62,501 nucleotides of DNA from Vicinamibacteria bacterium (GCA_019694155.1 JAIBCN010000204.1:1-62501), one strand, 5' to 3'. Shown: positions 7,343 through 16,030, counted from the first letter of the stretch. Numbers and translations are program-made. The notes: generated from the letters alone by a model not told the origin.

Positions 7343-10300
7343 GTGAGCGTCGTCACCCGGATTCGCACCAGTCAGGAGGTCACTCTTCCCTTCCCTCTGG
7401 ACGAGGTGTGGGCGGTTCTCGCCGACGTCACCTCGTATCCCGACTGGTGGCCGTCGGCTCTGGCCGTGGAGATCCTTCATCACCAGGGCGAACTGCTGGG
7501 TGCGGAGTTCGAAGTGCGGCCGCGGATGGGGAGGATGTTCCGCATCCGGTTTGAGGAGCTCGAAGGGAGGCGGAGCATGCGGCTCCGCTTCTTCGGAGGG
7601 TCACTCGAAGGCCCGGGCGGCTTTCACCTGCATGACCTCGATGGCGCCACCCAGGTGCGCTACGAGATGGACGTCTTCGCGCGCGGCATGGATGTCGCGG
7701 TGCTCAGTCAGTTCCTTCCCCTCGAGCGCATTCATCAGTCGAGGATGCGGAGCGTTCTGCAGAGTCTGGGGAGCCGGCTGAAGAAGTTACGGAAGGCCGC
7801 GGATCGTCGGATAGCGGCGGAGGCGGTCGTCCAGCGACGCGCGGAACAGGAGGCGAAGGCGAGGGCCGAAGCGGAGGCTGCGGCCCTACGAGCCGCGGAG
7901 CAGGAGGCCGCGCGAAGGGCGGCGAGGGAAGCAGAGCGGCAGCGCGCGGAGGAGGAGGCTGCGGCGCGCCTCGTCGCGGAGAAGGAGGCCGCAGTGCGTC
8001 GGGCTGCCGAGGAAGCGGAGCGCCGAGCCGCGGAAGAAGAAGCGGCGCGCAAGGCGGCGGAGGAAGCAGCGAGGAAACGCGCGGAGGAAGAGGCGGCAGC
8101 ACGCCGGGCTGCGGAGGAGGCGGAGCGTCGAGCCGCGGAAGAGGAAGCGGCGCGCAAGGCGGCGGAAGAAGCTGCGAGGAAACGCGCGGAGGAACAGGCG
8201 GCAGCGCGTCGTGCTGCGGAGGAGGCGGAGCGTCGAGCCGCGGAAGAGGAAGCTGCCCGCAAGGCGGCGGAGGAAGCAGCGAGGAAACGCGCGGAGGAAG
8301 AGGCGGCAGCACGTCGTGCTGCGGAGGAGGCGGAGCGCCGAGCTGCGGAAGAAGAAGCGGCACGCAAGGCGGCGGAAGAAGCCGCGAGGAAACGCGCGGA
8401 GGAAGAGGCTGCGGCGCGCCGGGCTGCAGAGGAAGCGGAGCGTCGAGCGGCCGAAGAAGAAGCGGCACGCAAGGCGGCGGAAGAAGCAGCGAGGAAGCGA
8501 GAGGAGGAGGAGGCCGCAGCGCGCCGGGCTGCCGAGGCTGCGGAGCGCCGAGCCGCGGAAGAAGAAGCGGCACGCAAGGCTGCGGAAGAGGCGGCGAGGA
8601 AACGCGCGAAGGAAGAGGCTGCGGCGCGCCGGGCTGCCGAGGAAGCGGAGCGCCAAGCCGCGGAAGAAGAAGCGGCACGCAAGGCTGCGGAAGAGGCGGC
8701 GAGGAAACGCGCGGAGGAAGAGGCTGCGGCGCGCCGGGCTGCCGAGGAAGCGGAGCGCCAAGCCGCGGAAGAAGAAGCGGCACGCAAAGCGGCGGAAGAG
8801 GCGGCGAGGAAGCGCGCGGAGGAAGAGGCAGCGGCGCGTCGGGCTGCCGAGGAAGCGGAGCGCCAAGCCGCGGAAGAAGAAGCGGCACGCAGAGCCGCGG
8901 AAGAGGCGGCGAGGCAGCGCGCGGAGGAAGAGGCCGCGGCGCGCCGGGCTGCAGAGGAAGCGGAGCGTCGAGCGGCCGAAGAGGCGGCGCGAAAGGCGGC
9001 GGAAGAAGCTGCGAGGAAGCGGGCCGAGGAAGAGGCTGCGGCGCGTCGGGCCGCGGAGGAGGCGGCGAGGAAGCGAGCGGAGGAAGAGGCTGCAGCACGT
9101 CGTGCTGCGGAGGAGGCGGAGCGTCGAGCCGCGGAAGAGGAAGCTGCGCGCAAGGCGGCGGAAGAAGCAGCGAGGAAGCGAGCGGAGGAAGAAGCTGCAG
9201 CACGTCGGGCCGCGGAGGAGGCGGAGCGCCGAGCGGCCGAAGAGGAAGCGGCACGCAAGGCGGCGGAAGAGGCGGCGAGGAAGCGTGCGGAGGAAGAGGC
9301 CGCGGCGCGTCGGGCTGCCGAGGAAGCGGAGCGCCGAGCCGCGGAAGAAGAAGCGGCACGCAAGGCGGCGGACGAGGCGGCGAGGAAACGCGCGGAGGAA
9401 GAGGCTGCGGCGCGTCGGGCCGCGGAGGAGGCGGAGCGCCGAGCCGCGGAAGAAGAAGCAGCACGCAAGGTGGCGGAAGAAGCAGCGAGGAAGCGCGCGG
9501 AGGAAGAGGCCGCAGCGCGCCGGGCCGCCGAGGAGGCGGCCCGCCATGCCGCGGAACAGGAAGCGGCACGCACGGCAGCAAGAGAGGCGCAGCGCGCCAC
9601 CGGCGACATCCAGACGGCCTCCGGAGATGTCGATCACGCGGAAGCCGCCAGCAACATCACCACGGCGTCCCGGCTTCGCCCGCTGTGGGGACGGATCGTG
9701 GGATGGCTCAAAGACGCGGGCGCGCCGCCTGTGCCCCCGAAGGAACCGCAGGGTCAGGAAACTGTCAACCCGACACCGTCCAACTTCGACATCGCGCGGC
9801 AGTACCTGGAGGCCCTCTCATCCCGCGCTACGCCGGACGAGATTGGGCGCTTCTTCGCGCCCCAGGCGACCGCCGAAGAATTCCCCCATCGCTTCCTCGC
9901 GGCCCCGGTGACCCGTGGGCTCGACGAGATCCTGGCGGTGAGGGCGGCCGCGCTGCTTCGCTTCGGATCGGAGCGATACGAACTCGCCGGCGCTACCGGC
10001 GGTGGATCGCAGGTCGCGATGGAAGTGCGGTGGAAGGGTTTGGTCGCGGCGGGCGGCGCGGGGTTTGCCGAGGGTCACGAGCTCGATGCGCGGATGGCCC
10101 TCTTCCTGAAGTTCGCCGATGGGCGCATCGTTCGACAACGGGCTTACACCTGCTTCGAACCCTGGTCGACGAAGGCTGAGAGGGTACTGACACTCGACGA
10201 GCGGGTGACTCAGGCAGGGCAGTCGACGACTCCGCCGCCCCTCGGTCCGCGTCACGCTCCGGCCGCGCCCCAGGGGTCGAACTTCGAGATTGGCCGCCGA

Positions 10301-10669
10301 TACATCGAGGCGCTCGGCGCCCGTGCCGACGCGGAGACGATCGCCGCCTTCTTCGCGGCGGATGCGGTGCAGGATGAGTTTCCGAATGCGCTTCTTCCCG
10401 CCGGCGCCCACCGTGATCTTCAGGCGATCAGGATCGCTCGGTCCCGCGGGCTCGCGCTCATGTCCTCCGAGAGTTACGAGCTGCTCGGCGCCACCGGCGG
10501 AGGATCCCAGGTGGCGATCGAGGTCGGGTGGGAAGGAGTTGTCGGCGAAGGCCTCGGACTCTTCGTTCCGGGGCGGCGCCTCGAGGCGCGCCTCGCCGTC
10601 TTCCTCAAGTTCCGCGACGGCCTGATCATGGCGGAGCGAAGGTACCCTTGCCCGCCGCGCGATAAGTAA
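7343..10669 (+). CDS. SRPBCC domain + long Ala/Glu/Arg coiled-coil repeat + two SnoaL-like domains
   Basis: The 1108-residue product has no signal peptide or membrane segment, so it is probably cytoplasmic. Residues ~1-145 look like an SRPBCC (START/polyketide-cyclase-like) domain, seen as TLPFPLDEVWAVLADVTSYPDWWPS. Residues ~150-750 are an almost pure Ala/Glu/Arg/Lys helix made of about fifteen 35-residue units, predicted to be a very long charged single helix or coiled coil. A Pro-rich linker leads to two related domains at ~814-950 and ~980-1108, beginning NFDIARQYLEAL and NFEIGRRYIEAL. Both contain YELxGATGGGSQVA, typical of the SnoaL/NTF2-like fold. The GTG start follows feoB by 24 bases. 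Function is unknown. It could be a scaffold or spacer joining two ligand-binding ends. I know no named family with this architecture. Confidence 0.85.
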   Translation: MSVVTRIRTSQEVTLPFPLDEVWAVLADVTSYPDWWPSALAVEILHHQGELLGAEFEVRPRMGRMFRIRFEELEGRRSMRLRFFGGSLEGPGGFHLHDLDGATQVRYEMDVFARGMDVAVLSQFLPLERIHQSRMRSVLQSLGSRLKKLRKAADRRIAAEAVVQRRAEQEAKARAEAEAAALRAAEQEAARRAAREAERQRAEEEAAARLVAEKEAAVRRAAEEAERRAAEEEAARKAAEEAARKRAEEEAAARRAAEEAERRAAEEEAARKAAEEAARKRAEEQAAARRAAEEAERRAAEEEAARKAAEEAARKRAEEEAAARRAAEEAERRAAEEEAARKAAEEAARKRAEEEAAARRAAEEAERRAAEEEAARKAAEEAARKREEEEAAARRAAEAAERRAAEEEAARKAAEEAARKRAKEEAAARRAAEEAERQAAEEEAARKAAEEAARKRAEEEAAARRAAEEAERQAAEEEAARKAAEEAARKRAEEEAAARRAAEEAERQAAEEEAARRAAEEAARQRAEEEAAARRAAEEAERRAAEEAARKAAEEAARKRAEEEAAARRAAEEAARKRAEEEAAARRAAEEAERRAAEEEAARKAAEEAARKRAEEEAAARRAAEEAERRAAEEEAARKAAEEAARKRAEEEAAARRAAEEAERRAAEEEAARKAADEAARKRAEEEAAARRAAEEAERRAAEEEAARKVAEEAARKRAEEEAAARRAAEEAARHAAEQEAARTAAREAQRATGDIQTASGDVDHAEAASNITTASRLRPLWGRIVGWLKDAGAPPVPPKEPQGQETVNPTPSNFDIARQYLEALSSRATPDEIGRFFAPQATAEEFPHRFLAAPVTRGLDEILAVRAAALLRFGSERYELAGATGGGSQVAMEVRWKGLVAAGGAGFAEGHELDARMALFLKFADGRIVRQRAYTCFEPWSTKAERVLTLDERVTQAGQSTTPPPLGPRHAPAAPQGSNFEIGRRYIEALGARADAETIAAFFAADAVQDEFPNALLPAGAHRDLQAIRIARSRGLALMSSESYELLGATGGGSQVAIEVGWEGVVGEGLGLFVPGRRLEARLAVFLKFRDGLIMAERRYPCPPRDK
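7990..9560 (+). repeat. 105-bp in-frame tandem repeat array (about 15 units)
   Basis: Each unit encodes about 35 residues of the pattern KAAEEAARKRAEEEAAAR and RAAEEAERRAAEEEAAR. The units differ mostly at synonymous third positions. Three adjacent units around 8651, 8756 and 8861 share the rare ERQAAEEE variant at exact 105-base spacing and are nearly identical, suggesting recent duplication. One unit has lost a codon (ERRAAEEAARK) and one has lost about half a repeat (two AARKRAEEE in quick succession, around 9010-9090). Confidence 0.92.
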
Positions 10670-10742
10670 CGAGACAGGGCTGGCGGCCGATCCCGTGGCG
10701 AGATGTACACTCTGTAACCACGTTGATGGGAGGATGTCCGTC

Positions 10743-11195
10743 ATGAAGAGTGTCAGGTTCTCGTTCCTTGTTCCCCTGCTCGCGGCCGCCTGCGGCTCCT
10801 CACCCATGAGCCCGAGCCCAACGACGGAGTCGAATCGTGCCGCGCCGGTGGTCGGAGTGTCGCTTTCCGTCAGCCTGACGCCCGACTCCGATCCGACGAC
10901 GGGCTGGCGTTCGCCGACAAGTGTCACGACCCAGGTCTTCGATCGCCGGGGGCCCGCCATTGTGGAAAGCGCGACCTTCAGGATGCTCGATGATCGCGGG
11001 AATGTCCTGACGCAGGCAAGCATCGTGACTGGCGAGAGCATCCCGAAAGATGCCTACCTGTCAGGGAACGCGGTTGTGCTGACACTCGCCTGGGCTGTCG
11101 AGGGTGGATACGGCAAGCGCATCGACGGCAGCGTGACGATCCGGAGCGCCACCGGGGACTTGCAAACGGTGCCCTTCTCGATCCCGGCCCGATAG
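10743..11195 (+). CDS. Putative exported lipoprotein of unknown function
   Basis: The 150-residue product begins MKSVRFSFLVPLLAAACGSS, a short signal with a lipobox (LAAAC), and continues with a Ser/Pro/Thr linker. The mature part is rich in beta-forming segments (VVGVSLSVSLTPDSD, VTTQVFDRRGPAIVESATF, VDGSVTIRS-like ending) and could be a single Ig-like or beta-sandwich domain. I do not recognise a family. ATG 10743 is preferred to ATG 10734 because GGGAGG at 10728 has proper spacing only to the former. The gene is convergent with the dipeptidase gene, with only 7 bases between them. Confidence 0.7.
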   Translation: MKSVRFSFLVPLLAAACGSSPMSPSPTTESNRAAPVVGVSLSVSLTPDSDPTTGWRSPTSVTTQVFDRRGPAIVESATFRMLDDRGNVLTQASIVTGESIPKDAYLSGNAVVLTLAWAVEGGYGKRIDGSVTIRSATGDLQTVPFSIPAR

Positions 11196-11202
11196 GGTCG
11201 GA

Positions 11203-12357
11203 TCAGGGCAGAAGAGTCCTGAGCAGGCGTCGGACGTTTCCGCCGAGGACGCCTTCGATCTTCGTCTCGTCCATGCCCAGGTCGAGCATGGCCTGAGTGA
11301 TCTGAGGCAGGCCCGTCGCGTCGAAGGGAGCGGTGACCGCGCCGTCGAAGTCCGAGCCGAGGGCCACGTGCTCGAACCCGGCCACGTTCACCGCGTGCTC
11401 GATGGCCCTGGCGATGGCTCGCGCGTCCCCGCCGCACACCGCGGTGTCCCACACCCCGATGCCGATCACGCCGCCGTTTCGTGAGAGGGCCACGAGCTGC
11501 GCGTCGGAAAGGTTGCGCTGATTGTCGCAGGTGCCTCGCACCCCGGTGTGTGACACGACCACGGGCCGGGTCGCCATCTTCAGAACGTCGTCGATGGTGG
11601 CGGGGGAGGCATGAGCGAGATCGATGATCATCTTCTTCGCTTCCATCTTCTTCACCCATTCAAGGCCCAGCGGCGTCAGGCCGCCTCTTGCGACTCCGTG
11701 GGCCGAGCCGCCGACCTCGGTGTCGAAGAAGTGGGTGGGCGCCATCATCCGCACGCCCGCGTTGAAGAGACGATCGAGATTGGCGAGATCGCCTTCGAGG
11801 GCGTGGGCGCCTTCCACACCGATGAGGGCGGCCACCGCCTGGCGGTCGGCCGCGCGCTTCGCGCCGAAGGCCTGGAGGTCGGCGCCGCTTCGAATCACGC
11901 TCAGGCGTCCGTTGGACCGCGCGGCGGCGTCCGTCACTCGCGAGGCCTGGTAGAGAGCGCGCTCGAGAAGACTGCCCCAGGTTCGCGCGGGCCAGAGCTC
12001 GGCAAGAGCGAGAAGCGTGATGTTGTCGGTGTCCGCGGTGTTCCGTTCGATGTTCATGCCGCGCGGCGTCCGCGTGACGATGGTGAAGGCCTGGAGGGCG
12101 ACCCCGCCCTCCACGAGCCGGGGAATGTCGACGTGGCCCCGGGTTTCCCGGGCCAGCAGATCGCGGTTCCACAGTGTGGTGTCGGCGTGGAGGTCGGCCA
12201 CGAAGTACTTCGCGTGGATCGCGCGGGCGCGCTCGCTCACCGGGATCGACCGGCCGGTCACCCGGTTCATCCGCCTCTCCGCGATCCCGGGGGCGAGGAG
12301 CCAGGCGACCCCGACGATCAGGCCGAGGGCGGCGCCAATCCTTCCTTTTCGCTTCAT
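11203..12357 (-). CDS. Membrane dipeptidase, peptidase family M19
   Basis: The 384-residue protein has one N-terminal hydrophobic segment (residues ~8-25) that acts as membrane anchor or signal. It should therefore work on the outer face of the inner membrane. M19 renal-dipeptidase features are visible: DLHAD (first zinc pair), EGAHAL (bridging Glu), HFFDTE region, HASPAT, VVSHTGVRG and LGSDFDGAVTAP. Such enzymes cleave dipeptides, often including D-amino-acid or beta-lactam-like bonds, and help recycle peptides. The length is normal for the family. It is divergently transcribed from the PaiB-like gene (52-base gap), with no visible operator between them. Confidence 0.92.
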   Translation of the reverse strand: MKRKGRIGAALGLIVGVAWLLAPGIAERRMNRVTGRSIPVSERARAIHAKYFVADLHADTTLWNRDLLARETRGHVDIPRLVEGGVALQAFTIVTRTPRGMNIERNTADTDNITLLALAELWPARTWGSLLERALYQASRVTDAAARSNGRLSVIRSGADLQAFGAKRAADRQAVAALIGVEGAHALEGDLANLDRLFNAGVRMMAPTHFFDTEVGGSAHGVARGGLTPLGLEWVKKMEAKKMIIDLAHASPATIDDVLKMATRPVVVSHTGVRGTCDNQRNLSDAQLVALSRNGGVIGIGVWDTAVCGGDARAIARAIEHAVNVAGFEHVALGSDFDGAVTAPFDATGLPQITQAMLDLGMDETKIEGVLGGNVRRLLRTLLP

Positions 12358-12409
12358 GCTTGAAGCCTATCCTGCGCCGCTCCGCATCGTAGACTCGCGA
12401 GTCTTCATC

Positions 12410-13042
12410 ATGCACACGCCAAAACACTTCGAAGAGACGCGGATCGAGGTGCTCCACGAGCTGATCCGGAGGCAGTCCCTCGCCACCCTGATCGTCATGG
12501 GATCGAAGGGCCTGAATGCCAATCACATTCCTCTCCACCTGAGCGCGGCGCCGGGTTCCCTGGGAACGCTGCGGGGCCACGTGTCCCGGTCCAACCCGGT
12601 CTGGAAGGATTTCGACCCCGCCGTCCTTGCCCTGGCCATCTTCTCGGGGCCGGATGCCTACATTTCTCCGAACTGGTACGCGACCAAGAAGGAGACCGGT
12701 CAGGCGGTTCCGACCTGGAACTATGTGGTCGCTCATGCCTACGGGCGGCTCCGCGCGATCGAGGACCCGGTCTGGCTTCGCGCGCATGTCGATGAACTGA
12801 CCGGGCACAAGGAGTCGGCCTTTCCCGAGCCCTGGACCACGAAGGACGCGCCCGCCGACTACATCGCGCGTCTTCTCGGCGGGATCGTGGGCCTGGAGAT
12901 GGAGGTGAGCCGCATCGAGGGGAAGTGGAAAGTCAGTCAGAACCAGCCGGACGCCAATCGCAAGGGTGTCATCGCCGCCCTCGAGTCGACCGGCGACGGA
13001 CGGGCTCTGGACATGGCGGCCCTCGTGCGGCAGCGCGGCTGA
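12410..13042 (+). CDS. PaiB-family FMN-binding protein
   Basis: The 210-residue product matches the PaiB family, a split-barrel flavin-binding fold annotated as FMN-binding negative regulator after Bacillus PaiB. Characteristic stretches are NHIPLHL, LRGHVSRSNPVW, FSGPDAYISPNWY and VPTWNYVVAHAYGRL, and the C-terminal KVSQNQPDANRKGV is diagnostic. A role in transcription control was proposed for the Bacillus protein, but many family members are probably flavin oxidoreductases, so the regulator label is uncertain. The next gene follows after 6 bases, suggesting a two-gene operon. Confidence 0.88.
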   Translation: MHTPKHFEETRIEVLHELIRRQSLATLIVMGSKGLNANHIPLHLSAAPGSLGTLRGHVSRSNPVWKDFDPAVLALAIFSGPDAYISPNWYATKKETGQAVPTWNYVVAHAYGRLRAIEDPVWLRAHVDELTGHKESAFPEPWTTKDAPADYIARLLGGIVGLEMEVSRIEGKWKVSQNQPDANRKGVIAALESTGDGRALDMAALVRQRG

Positions 13043-13048
13043 TTCCCG

Positions 13049-14323
13049 ATGGCCCGGCGGGACATTCGGACACTCGACGATCTGCGCGGCTTTCTGCGCG
13101 CGCCGGAGCCCGACTGGTCGAGGATCAACCTGCTCGGCCTCGACCTGCGCGCTCACCACCTCGACGATGCCCTGCTGAAGCAGGAATTCGATCGGGGCGC
13201 GGCTTTCCTGGGATGTCAGATGAGTCCGTCGCTTGCCCGGAAGGTGGTCTCGGCGGGAGCGCTCGTGATTCCGTCACGTCCCGCCCTGCCCTTCGACGCG
13301 TTTAGAAGCGGCCTGTACCGCGCTCGTGACCTGCTCGCGGGTTACGAGCCCTCAGAGCCCGAGAGTTACCTGCGCACGCCGGATTGGCGCTGTTACCTCG
13401 CCGCCATGGACAAGGACACCAAGCGCAAGCGCGCGGACCTTGGCATCGACGACGCGGTCTTCCTGCGTCTGCACGATCTCTCCATCGAGGACGCGCTCGA
13501 TCAGTACCTCAAGCCCCGGAATCGCCCGGCCGCCGCCGCCAGGCGAGTGGTCGGGATCATGGGCGGCCACGACCGGGAGCGGCTCGAGAAGGCGCGGGAT
13601 GCCGAGGGCCGGCCGACGGCGAGCGATGCCCCTTATATGAGAGTGGCGATTCTCGCGCGCCACCTCGCGCGGGAGGGCTTCACCATCGCGACGGGCGGCG
13701 GTCCGGGGGCCATGGAGGCTTCGAACCTGGGAGCCTGGTTCGCGGGGCGGCCGGAAGACGAGCTGCGCGCCGCGGTACGGCTGCTCGAGCGCGTCCCGAA
13801 AGTGGGGCCGGTGTCGCCTCGCTCTAGCGACTGGAACAGCGGTGAATGGCTGGGCCCGGCTCTCGAAGTGATGGCGCAGTTCCCGCGCGACGAGTCCGAC
13901 CCGCGCACCGAAAGCGTCGGTGTGCCCACCTGGTTCTATGGGCACGAACCACCGAACCCCTTCGCCAGCCACATCGCGAAGTTCTTCGAGAATTCCATCC
14001 GCGAGGAGGGCGTGCTCGCCATCGCCACCCACGGCGTCATCTTCGCGGAGGGCAATGCGGGAACCGTGCAGGAGATTTTTCAGGACGCCTGCCAGAACTA
14101 TTACGCCACGCAGGGTCCGCCCGCGCCCATGGTGCTGCTCGGAACGGAGTACTGGAACCGCGATTCCACGGCCAGCGGCGCCTCCCGCGCCAAGCCCGTC
14201 TGGCCCCTTCTGCGCCAGCTGGGCGCCGAGAAGGGCTTCGCTCATCTCCTGCGCCTCACCGATGACCTCGACGAGATCGTGCGCTTCCTCCGCGACCCGG
14301 GACCCCGGGACACGGCGCTTTGA
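13049..14323 (+). CDS. LOG-family Rossmann-fold protein (PpnN/lysine-decarboxylase-like)
   Basis: The 424-residue product has an N-terminal extension of ~165 residues before a Rossmann-like LOG domain. Visible are VGIMGGHDRE, then FTIATGGGPGAMEASNLGA (phosphate-binding glycines) and GVIFAEGNAGTVQEIFQDA. The last segment stands where the family motif PGGxGTxxE occurs, here with EGNAGTVQE. LOG proteins hydrolyse nucleoside 5'-monophosphates to base and ribose phosphate, and some release cytokinins. The length recalls PpnN rather than the short (~190) forms. The changed first half of the motif may alter the active site, so I give only the family. The start is ATG 13049, six bases after the paiB-like stop. 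Confidence 0.78.
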   Translation: MARRDIRTLDDLRGFLRAPEPDWSRINLLGLDLRAHHLDDALLKQEFDRGAAFLGCQMSPSLARKVVSAGALVIPSRPALPFDAFRSGLYRARDLLAGYEPSEPESYLRTPDWRCYLAAMDKDTKRKRADLGIDDAVFLRLHDLSIEDALDQYLKPRNRPAAAARRVVGIMGGHDRERLEKARDAEGRPTASDAPYMRVAILARHLAREGFTIATGGGPGAMEASNLGAWFAGRPEDELRAAVRLLERVPKVGPVSPRSSDWNSGEWLGPALEVMAQFPRDESDPRTESVGVPTWFYGHEPPNPFASHIAKFFENSIREEGVLAIATHGVIFAEGNAGTVQEIFQDACQNYYATQGPPAPMVLLGTEYWNRDSTASGASRAKPVWPLLRQLGAEKGFAHLLRLTDDLDEIVRFLRDPGPRDTAL

Positions 14324-14347
14324 GCCATGGCAGACTTCAGCGGATCC

Positions 14348-16030
14348 ATGACTCATAAACACCGGGCCCGCGTTCACGCGGTTCTCGCCGCCTCCATCGC
14401 GGCCCTCGTGGGCGGAGGCGCCGCCCCGCAGTCTCCGGCCGGCCCGCCTCCCGCGGGAAAGGACCGAACCGCAGTTCTTCTCGCCATCAACGACGTCTAC
14501 CGGATCGAAGGCCTGCAGGAGGGAAAGATCGGCGGCCTGGCCCGCGTGCGCGCCCTGCGGAAGGAACTGGAGCGCGAGGCCCCGGACCTTCTGATGCTGC
14601 ATGGCGGCGACTTTCTCTTTCCCTCCTTCGCGAGCCGCATGTATCGCGGCGCCCAGATGATCGCCGCCCTGAACGATCTCGACGGCGACCCCGCCGCCTT
14701 CGACCCGCGCATGTTCGTGACTCTCGGCAATCACGAATTCGACCAGCGGCGCCTGGCCGACTCCAGGATCCTCTCCGACCGCATCGAGGAATCTCAGTTC
14801 CGCTGGCTCGGAGGGAACATCACCTTCGTGAAGGGCCCCGACGGGCGGCCGCTCGTGGCCTCGAAGAACCTCGCCCGCACCGCGATCGTGGAGAGCGGGG
14901 GGATCCGAATCGGCCTTTTCGGGCTCACCATTCCGACGCTCGGCGTCGAGTACATCGCCGATTTCGCAGGTGAGCAGGCCGCCGCGCGTGAGCTGATAGC
15001 GCAGCTGCGAGCGCAGAAGGCGGAGGTCATCATCGCTTTGACGCACCTCAATGCCAGCGACGACCGCCGGCTCATCGAGGTTCTCGGCGACGAAGGCCCC
15101 GATCTCGTGATCGGCGGGCACGAACACGAGCCCGTGCGGATCGAGGTGAAGGGACGATGGATCCTGAAAGCCGACGCGGGCGCGCGCACCGCGACCATCG
15201 TCCGCCTGACCAGGAAAGCCGATGGTTCCGTGCTCGTGAAGTCGGAGCTGCGGCCGCTCGGCGGCGAGTCGCCGCGGCCAGACCCGCAGGTTCAGGGCCT
15301 CGTTAACGAGTGGCTGAGCCGCCAGCAGAAGGAATTCTGCGCCGCCGCGAAGGCGGCGCCCGATTGCCTGGTCGAGCGCTACGGCCATACCACGACCGAA
15401 CTCGAAGCCGAGGAGACGAAGATACGGGGCCGCGAAACCTCTCTCGGCAACTGGGTGGCCGACCGGATGCTGGCGGCCTTCCGTCCCTGCGGCGCGCAGG
15501 TCGCGTTCATGAACTCGGGCGGACTGCGCATCAACGGAGACCTGCCCGCGGGCAGCGACATCCTCAGGCGTCACGTGGAGGAACTCTTCGCCTATCCGAC
15601 ACCGCTCTACCTGCTGAAGATCGACGGCGCCACCCTGCTCAAGGCGGCGGAGCAGTCGGCGCGCGGCTGGCCGGGCAGCGGGACGTGGCTGCAGATCGCG
15701 GGTTTCGCCTTCCGCCACGACACCGCCCGTCGATCGGCGTCCGGTCTCGCCTGGCTCGGCGCCGGCAAAGCGCGGGCGGTGGCGCCGGGCGAGCCGGTGC
15801 TCGCGGTCACCGCGGACTATCTGATCAATCCCGAGATCGGCGATCAGGACGGCTATCTGATGCTGAACCGCAGCCAGGTGGTGCAAGGGTGCGCCGCGAA
15901 CGGGGTGGACCTCAAGACGCTCGTGGTTCGGGACATCAAGGCGGCCGAGCCCGCGGGCATTGCTCCCAGGGTCGAGGGCCGGATCTGTCAGGGCGTCGCC
16001 GGCGCTCCCTGCCTCGCTCTCGATCGCTAG
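14348..16030 (+). CDS. 5'-nucleotidase/UshA-like metallophosphoesterase, exported
   Basis: The product (560 residues from ATG 14348; ATG 14327 is an alternative) begins with a basic stretch and a hydrophobic signal ending near GGAAPQ, so it should be periplasmic. The calcineurin-like domain shows INDVY, LLMLHGGDFLFPS, MFVTLGNHEFD and VIGGHEHEP. The C-terminal 5'-nucleotidase domain shows ETSLGNWVADRMLA, VAFMNSGGLRINGDLP and a late DGYLML. Family members hydrolyse nucleotides or UDP-sugars. In motif I the usual D-x-H metal pair is D-x-Y (NDVY), an uncommon change that could alter metal binding. It follows the LOG-family gene closely on the same strand, so both may serve nucleotide salvage. Confidence 0.85.
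   Translation: MTHKHRARVHAVLAASIAALVGGGAAPQSPAGPPPAGKDRTAVLLAINDVYRIEGLQEGKIGGLARVRALRKELEREAPDLLMLHGGDFLFPSFASRMYRGAQMIAALNDLDGDPAAFDPRMFVTLGNHEFDQRRLADSRILSDRIEESQFRWLGGNITFVKGPDGRPLVASKNLARTAIVESGGIRIGLFGLTIPTLGVEYIADFAGEQAAARELIAQLRAQKAEVIIALTHLNASDDRRLIEVLGDEGPDLVIGGHEHEPVRIEVKGRWILKADAGARTATIVRLTRKADGSVLVKSELRPLGGESPRPDPQVQGLVNEWLSRQQKEFCAAAKAAPDCLVERYGHTTTELEAEETKIRGRETSLGNWVADRMLAAFRPCGAQVAFMNSGGLRINGDLPAGSDILRRHVEELFAYPTPLYLLKIDGATLLKAAEQSARGWPGSGTWLQIAGFAFRHDTARRSASGLAWLGAGKARAVAPGEPVLAVTADYLINPEIGDQDGYLMLNRSQVVQGCAANGVDLKTLVVRDIKAAEPAGIAPRVEGRICQGVAGAPCLALDR

Noticed and set aside
7990..9560. Possible CRISPR-like array
   Set aside because: Units are contiguous 105-bp coding repeats with no unique spacers, in frame with a protein.
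7704..9637. Long antisense open frames across the repeat region (up to 625 codons)
   Set aside because: They come from a 105-base unit built of GC-rich sense codons. Their products are low-complexity, they begin and end with the repeat, and the sense frame has normal domains on both sides.
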